Assembly (NCBI GenBank): GCA_029202445.1
Contig: CP119321.1
Span: 1,426,001 to 1,490,000 of the forward strand
DNA: 64,000 nucleotides
Reading direction: 5' to 3'
DNA from: Candidatus Microbacterium phytovorans
GTDB lineage: Bacteria; Actinomycetota; Actinomycetes; Actinomycetales; Microbacteriaceae
Shown: piece after piece, positions 59,708-64,000 of the stretch
How positions within the stretch are numbered: the first letter of the stretch is position 1
Layout: each line of letters starts with the position of its first letter
Notes under the pieces: generated by a model
The model's input: the letters and a program-made list of their open reading frames with translations, nothing else
What the model was told of the DNA's origin: nothing
Databases searched by the model: none
Program-made: the position numbers and the translations under genes

Positions 59708-61351
59708 ATGGCTGACGGCCCCCTCATCGTGCAAAGCGACCGTACCGTGCTGCTCGAAGTCGCCCACCCGGCGGCCGAAGACGCGCGGCACGAGCTCGCG
59801 ATCTTCGCCGAGCTCGAGCGCGCACCCGAGCACATCCACACGTACCGCATCACACGGCTGGGCCTGTGGAACGCGCGCGCGGCCGGTCACGGCGCGGAGG
59901 ACATGCTCGCCACCCTCGACCGTTGGTCGCGGTTCCCGGTGCCGGCCTCGGTGTCCATCGACATCCGCGAGACCGTCGGCCGCTACGGCAGGCTCGTCAT
60001 CGAACGTGGCGACGAGGGAGAGCTCCTCCTGCGCTCCACCGATGTCGCCGTATTGGCCGAGGTGTCGAAGAACAAGCGGATTCAGCCGCTACTGATCGCC
60101 CACCCCGCTCCCCACGTGTTCGTCATCGACGCCTGGGCCCGCGGACACATCAAGCAGGAACTCCTGAAGATCGGCTGGCCCGCGGAGGACCACGCGGGGT
60201 ACACGCCCGGCACCCCGCACGAGATCGATCTCGCGGAGGACGGCTGGACGCTCCGCCCGTACCAGCGCAAGGCCGTCGACATCTTCAGCGAGGGCGGTTC
60301 GGGCGTCGTGGTGCTGCCGTGCGGGGCGGGCAAGACCCTCGTCGGCGCGGCCGCGATGGCCGACACGAAGACGACGACCCTCATCCTCGTGACGAACACG
60401 GTGAGCGCCCGGCAGTGGCGCGACGAGCTCCTCAAGCGCACGAGCCTCACGCCGGAGGAGATCGGCGAGTACTCGGGTCAGGCCAAAGAGGTCAAGCCCG
60501 TGACGATCGCGACCTATCAGATCCTGACGGCGAAGCGGAAGGGCGAGTACGCGCACCTCGCGCTCCTCGACGCTCTCGACTGGGGCCTCATCGTCTACGA
60601 CGAGGTGCACCTCCTTCCGGCCCCGGTGTTCAAACTGACGGCCGACCTGCAGGCCCGCCGTCGCCTGGGCCTCACCGCGACTCTCGTGCGTGAAGACGGC
60701 CGGGAGGGTGATGTCTTCAGCCTCATCGGCCCCAAGCGCTTCGACGCCCCCTGGAAGGAGATCGAGGCCCAGGGCTTCATCTCCCCCGCCGTCTGCTACG
60801 AGGTGCGCGTCGACCTTCCGGCATCCGATCGTCTGGAGTACGCCGCGGCCGCCGACGACGAGCGCTACCGCCTGGCGGCGACGGCGCACGCCAAGATCGG
60901 CGTGGTGCGCGACCTCGTCGCCAAGCACCAGGGCGAGCAGATCCTCGTGATCGGCCAGTACCTCGATCAGATCGACATCCTCGCCGACGCGCTCGGCGCG
61001 CCGCAGATCACGGGGGCCACTCCCGTCGACGAGCGCGAGGAGCTGTACGGCGGGTTCCGCGAGGGACGCATTCCGGTGCTCGTGGTCTCGAAGGTCGCGA
61101 ACTTCTCTATCGACCTGCCGGAGGCCTCCGTCGCGATCCAGGTTTCGGGATCGTTCGGATCACGGCAGGAGGAGGCTCAGCGTCTGGGGCGCCTCCTGCG
61201 GCCGAAGACCAGCGGGCACACCGCGAGCTTCTACACGCTCATCGCCCGCGACACGGTCGATCAGGACTTCGCGCAGAACCGGCAGCGGTTCCTCGCCGAG
61301 CAGGGGTACAGCTACACGATCCTGGATGCCGACGGGCTCTCCGCGGCGTAG
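59708..61351 (+). CDS. DNA repair helicase, bacterial XPB (superfamily 2)
   Basis: A 547-residue SF2 helicase. The N-terminal damage-recognition-like domain (about 1-180, ERAPEHIHTYRITRLGLWNA) is followed by LRPYQRKAVDIFSEGGSGVV with Walker A LPCGAGKT (K about 209), motif II YDEVHLLP (D about 298), motif III LGLTATLVREDG, and motifs V-VI near VVSKVANFSIDLPEA and GSRQEEAQRLGRLLRP. A RED-type motif is present (REDGREGD). Bacterial XPB unwinds DNA 3'-5' and may assist excision repair. The start MADGPLIVQSDR is 25 bp after the partner gene. The 3' end overlaps the convergent CPBP gene by 40 bp. Confidence 0.94.
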   Translation: MADGPLIVQSDRTVLLEVAHPAAEDARHELAIFAELERAPEHIHTYRITRLGLWNARAAGHGAEDMLATLDRWSRFPVPASVSIDIRETVGRYGRLVIERGDEGELLLRSTDVAVLAEVSKNKRIQPLLIAHPAPHVFVIDAWARGHIKQELLKIGWPAEDHAGYTPGTPHEIDLAEDGWTLRPYQRKAVDIFSEGGSGVVVLPCGAGKTLVGAAAMADTKTTTLILVTNTVSARQWRDELLKRTSLTPEEIGEYSGQAKEVKPVTIATYQILTAKRKGEYAHLALLDALDWGLIVYDEVHLLPAPVFKLTADLQARRRLGLTATLVREDGREGDVFSLIGPKRFDAPWKEIEAQGFISPAVCYEVRVDLPASDRLEYAAAADDERYRLAATAHAKIGVVRDLVAKHQGEQILVIGQYLDQIDILADALGAPQITGATPVDEREELYGGFREGRIPVLVVSKVANFSIDLPEASVAIQVSGSFGSRQEEAQRLGRLLRPKTSGHTASFYTLIARDTVDQDFAQNRQRFLAEQGYSYTILDADGLSAA

Positions 61352-62427
61352 CCGCCACCGGGCGACGGGGCGATCGGAGCCGACGCGAGCGCGTACGGCG
61401 GCGTGGGCGCCGGGGTGACGATGACGGTGCGTCCGAGCCGCGAGCGGCGGAACAGCCACTCCACGACGGCGGTGTAGACACCCACCAGCAGCGTGGAGAA
61501 GACGAAGCTCGCCCAGCCCGGGGAGCTCGCGTTGACGTCGGAGAGACCCGCGAGGCCCAGGAGGAACGCCAGCAGGTTGTTGACGACGTGCAGGGCGATG
61601 GCCGCCTCGAGTCCGCCCGTGCGCCACGTGAGCCAGCCCGCGGCGACGGCGAACACGCCGACGCTCAGCTGCCCCAGGGGGTCGTAGAGGTGCCCCAGCA
61701 CGAACAGCGGCACCGGCAGCAGGATGGCGAAAGCGGGATGCCGCAACCACCGTCCGATGGCCTGCATGAGGTAGCCGCGGAAGATGTACTCCTCCGCGGT
61801 GGCCTGCAGCGGAACGAGGACGAGGAGCACGACGAGCGTCGCCCACAGCGAGGGGTTGTCGTCGGGGGCGACGAGGCCCGAACCGTCGGTGACGCCTTCG
61901 GCTCCTCCGGGGAGGAGGAGCGAGAGCCCGCTCATCGCGACGGCGACGACGGCGGCCGCTGCGGTCGTCAGCAGCAGCCAGCGCCACCGCAGCCGTCCGG
62001 CGGCCGAGGAGATGAACCCGAGCTTGCCGCCCTGCACGATGAGGGAGGCGAAGACGTACGACGGGAGCATGATGACGATGCTCAGCAGGAGGAGCGCCAC
62101 GAGCAGCGGCTCGGTGAGGTCGAAGGAGACCTCGGTCGTGAGCGTCAGCATCCGATCGGCGAAGCCGGGGTCGGTGAGGGCGGCGACGACCATGAAGACG
62201 CCCAGCACCACCGTGAGCACGGCGTAGAACGCGATGGCCAGGAGGCCGGTCACGAGCGGCGTCCACCACGCGCGACGGCGACGCGCGAAACCGAGCCGGT
62301 GGAACGCGAGTCCGCCGACGATGGCGTCGACGGGGAGCGGCTTGGGCACCGCGGGCGCGGCGACCGCGGGCGCGGGGACGAGGGCGGGTGCGGCGGGGAC
62401 CGTGGTCGGTTCGGGCGGCAGCGTCAT
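61312..62427 (-). CDS. CPBP-family intramembrane glutamic endopeptidase
   Basis: A 371-residue membrane protein with a ~60-residue Pro/Ala-rich N-terminus and about eight helices. The CPBP (Abi/Rce1-like) motifs are complete: QATAEEYIFRGYL (EExxxxR), LFVLGHLYDPLG (FxxxH) and ALHVVNNLLAFLLG (HxxxN/B). It would cleave substrates within the membrane; bacterial members act in bacteriocin self-immunity or prenylated-protein processing, but no bacteriocin gene is next to it here. The start MTLPPEPTTVPAAPA is preceded by GGAAGC. The C-terminal 13 codons overlap the end of the XPB helicase gene tail-to-tail. Confidence 0.9.
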   Translation of the reverse strand: MTLPPEPTTVPAAPALVPAPAVAAPAVPKPLPVDAIVGGLAFHRLGFARRRRAWWTPLVTGLLAIAFYAVLTVVLGVFMVVAALTDPGFADRMLTLTTEVSFDLTEPLLVALLLLSIVIMLPSYVFASLIVQGGKLGFISSAAGRLRWRWLLLTTAAAAVVAVAMSGLSLLLPGGAEGVTDGSGLVAPDDNPSLWATLVVLLVLVPLQATAEEYIFRGYLMQAIGRWLRHPAFAILLPVPLFVLGHLYDPLGQLSVGVFAVAAGWLTWRTGGLEAAIALHVVNNLLAFLLGLAGLSDVNASSPGWASFVFSTLLVGVYTAVVEWLFRRSRLGRTVIVTPAPTPPYALASAPIAPSPGGGYAAESPSASRIV

Positions 62428-62494
62428 GCTTCCATCATGCCCGGCGTCGCGGCGCTTCCAGCATCCGCAGGGAATCCGATGCCAAGATGGGCCT

Positions 62495-63187
62495 ATGAAC
62501 GCTGCGCGCATTCTCGTCGTCGACGACGAACCGAACATCCGGGACCTGCTCGTCACGAGCCTGAGGTTCGCCGGCTTCCAGGTCCGAGCCGTCGCCAACG
62601 GCGCCCAGACCATCTCGGCCGTGCTCGAGGAGGAACCCGACCTCATCATCCTCGACGTCATGCTCCCCGACATGAACGGCTTCAGCGTGACCAAGCGCCT
62701 CCGCGGCGCCGGGTACACGGCACCGATCCTGTTCCTCACGGCGAAGGACGAGACCGAGGACAAGATCGAGGGCCTCAACGCGGGGGGCGACGACTACGTC
62801 ACCAAACCGTTCAGCCTCGACGAGATCGTCGCTCGCATCCAGGCGATCCTGCGTCGCACGATGCAGGCCGACGAGGAGTCGACCATCAAGGCCGGCGAGC
62901 TCACGATGGACCAGGACACGCACGACGTGCTCGTGGGCGACATCTCCATCGACCTGTCCCCCACCGAGTTCAAGCTCCTGCGCTACCTCATGCTCAACCC
63001 CAACCGCGTGCTCAGCAAGGCGCAGATCCTCGATCACGTGTGGGAGTACGACTTCAACGGCGATGCCGGCATCGTCGAGAGCTACATCTCCTACCTGCGG
63101 CGCAAGATCGATCCGCACTCCTCCGAGCCGCTGATCCAGACCAAGCGCGGCTTCGGGTACATGCTCAAGACCGGGAAGACCGTCTGA
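62495..63187 (+). CDS. OmpR-family response regulator
   Basis: A 230-residue response regulator. The receiver domain has the acidic pair DD at 10-11, phosphoacceptor D54 in LIILDVMLPDMNG, T82 and K104 in YVTKPFSLDE. The winged-helix domain (LSPTEFKLLRYLMLNPNRVL, SKAQILDHVWEYDFNGDAGI, VESYISYLRRKIDP, IQTKRGFGYML) is of the PhoB/OmpR type, close to TcrX/TrcR-like actinobacterial regulators. It is paired with the histidine kinase gene that begins 25 bp downstream. Confidence 0.94.
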   Translation: MNAARILVVDDEPNIRDLLVTSLRFAGFQVRAVANGAQTISAVLEEEPDLIILDVMLPDMNGFSVTKRLRGAGYTAPILFLTAKDETEDKIEGLNAGGDDYVTKPFSLDEIVARIQAILRRTMQADEESTIKAGELTMDQDTHDVLVGDISIDLSPTEFKLLRYLMLNPNRVLSKAQILDHVWEYDFNGDAGIVESYISYLRRKIDPHSSEPLIQTKRGFGYMLKTGKTV

Positions 63188-63212
63188 CCCGCGCGTCCGA
63201 GGGGACTTCGAC

Positions 63213-64000
63213 CTGAGCGGCACCAGCAGCACGACCGACCGCCTCACCTCATGGTGGCGCGGCACGAGCCTGCGCGCGAAGGTCACCGGCGTCACCGTCG
63301 CCGTGCTGGCGATCGGTCTGATCTCCGCGGGCGTCGGCACGATGGTGTTCCTGCGCAACTCCCAGCTCTCCTCCCTCGACGCCTACTTGAAGCAGTTGGC
63401 GCCGACGAACGTCGCGAGCACGGTGTTCGACATCGAGATCTACGACGGCGTCCCGATGTTCATCGAGAAGGATGCCGCGGGCACGCAGTACTTCGTCGCC
63501 GTCTACGGCCCCGACGGCGCGCTGAAGGCGACGGCGGGCGACAACGGTCCCGCGCCCGCCTTCCCGGAGGTGTTCACGCTGCAGGAGACCCTCACGACGG
63601 GCACCGAGCCGTTCGACCTGCAGTCGACCGACGGCGCGGCGAAGTTCCGCGCCAGCGTCGACTTCCTTCCGCCGCTGGAGGGCGTGCGCGACAACTACTC
63701 GCAGATGGTGGCGATCCCCCTGACGAGCGTCAACCAGACGGTCGCCAACTACATCGGCATCTACACGATCCTCGCGGTCCTCACGATTCTGGCGGGGGCG
63801 TTCGCCACCCGCAGCGCCGTCACCCTCGCCTTCCGAGGGCTCGGTCAGGTCGAGGAGACCGCCATGTCGATCGCGGCGGGCGACTTCCGGCAGCGCATGA
63901 CCGACATCGCCCCCGGCACCGAAGTGGGGCGCCTGAAGACCGCGATCAACGCCATGCTCGATCGCATCGACCATGCGCTCGGGCAGCGCGACGCGTCGGT
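63213..64000 (+). CDS. Sensor histidine kinase, N-terminal part (truncated by window end), probable CTG start
   Basis: Partial; about 262 codons are visible and the frame is open at the window end. The deduced protein starts MSGTSSTTDRLTSWWRGTSL, has helix 1 VTGVTVAVLAIGLISAGVGTMVFL, an extracytoplasmic domain of ~135 residues (DIEIYDGVPMFIEKDAAGTQ), helix 2 YIGIYTILAVLTILAGAFAT and a HAMP domain (LGQVEETAMSIAAGDFRQRM, GTEVGRLKTAINAML). The kinase core lies beyond the window. No ATG or GTG exists in frame before helix 1; CTG at 63213 has GAGGGG 8 nt upstream and is the likeliest start. It forms a two-component pair with the preceding regulator. Confidence 0.83.
   Translation, partial: MSGTSSTTDRLTSWWRGTSLRAKVTGVTVAVLAIGLISAGVGTMVFLRNSQLSSLDAYLKQLAPTNVASTVFDIEIYDGVPMFIEKDAAGTQYFVAVYGPDGALKATAGDNGPAPAFPEVFTLQETLTTGTEPFDLQSTDGAAKFRASVDFLPPLEGVRDNYSQMVAIPLTSVNQTVANYIGIYTILAVLTILAGAFATRSAVTLAFRGLGQVEETAMSIAAGDFRQRMTDIAPGTEVGRLKTAINAMLDRIDHALGQRDAS

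Overview
The window is high-GC actinobacterial chromosome, almost certainly from a Microbacteriaceae member close to Microbacterium. The evidence is an estimated GC near 70%, actinobacterial marker sets (imuA'-imuB-dnaE2 mutasome, bacterial XPB helicase with a helicase-associated partner, DUF3027 next to a cold-shock protein, DtxR next to serC) and intergenic repeat families of the GTTGAGCGAGCGCAGCGAGACGA type. Coding is dense, about 57 genes, with many 4-nt ATGA/GTGA overlaps, GTG starts and very short gaps. The only RNA gene I see is a tRNA-Arg(CCU). I see no CRISPR array, insertion sequence, integrase or prophage.

Layout. 1-5 kb: small DUF7882-like gene, GNAT acetyltransferase, alpha/beta hydrolase, tiny membrane protein, and a three-domain kinase-like/aminotransferase fusion. 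5.2-8.8 kb: an accessory operon with a 90-aa helical Esx/EspC-like protein, a 577-aa protein with a coiled N-terminus and a GxSxG hydrolase domain, then three overlapping tandem lipoprotein paralogues and the start of a fourth copy. It resembles a type VII-secreted lipase with lipoprotein immunity partners and is the best candidate for an undescribed system. 8.8-16.1 kb: a peptide-type ABC transporter (two-NBD ATPase, two permeases, binding protein) with a C39-like peptidase and a LysR gene that lacks its own stop. 16.2-21.7 kb: DUF1684 protein, Ig-repeat surface protein, HxlR/azoreductase pair, MBL hydrolase and TetR. 21.7-25.5 kb: a STAND ATPase with kinesin-light-chain-type TPRs, flanked by about 41-bp direct repeats next to the tRNA.

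25.7-34.7 kb is a carbohydrate locus: cellulase-like TIM barrel, DUF5107/TPR protein, AraC regulator, and a binding protein with two permeases. A shared 20-bp motif lies upstream of both minus-strand operons. 34.9-37 kb: GH114 lipoprotein, DoxX-like protein, cysteine-free HesB-fold protein. 37.2-43 kb: the imuA'-imuB-dnaE2 cassette with a LexA box. 43-47.4 kb: membrane protein, HNH nuclease, M23 peptidase, DtxR, serC. 47.8-56.4 kb: TetR-controlled oligosaccharide/peptide-type ABC operon ending in a GH3 beta-glucosidase. 56.6-64 kb: DUF3027, cold-shock protein, membrane protein, helicase-associated protein, XPB helicase, CPBP protease, and a response regulator with the beginning of its histidine kinase, cut by the window end.

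The longer gaps between convergent genes hold either inverted-repeat arrays or strong hairpins, which points to repeat-derived bidirectional terminators. Starts were placed from alignment of expected domains, ribosome binding sites and overlaps with the upstream gene.
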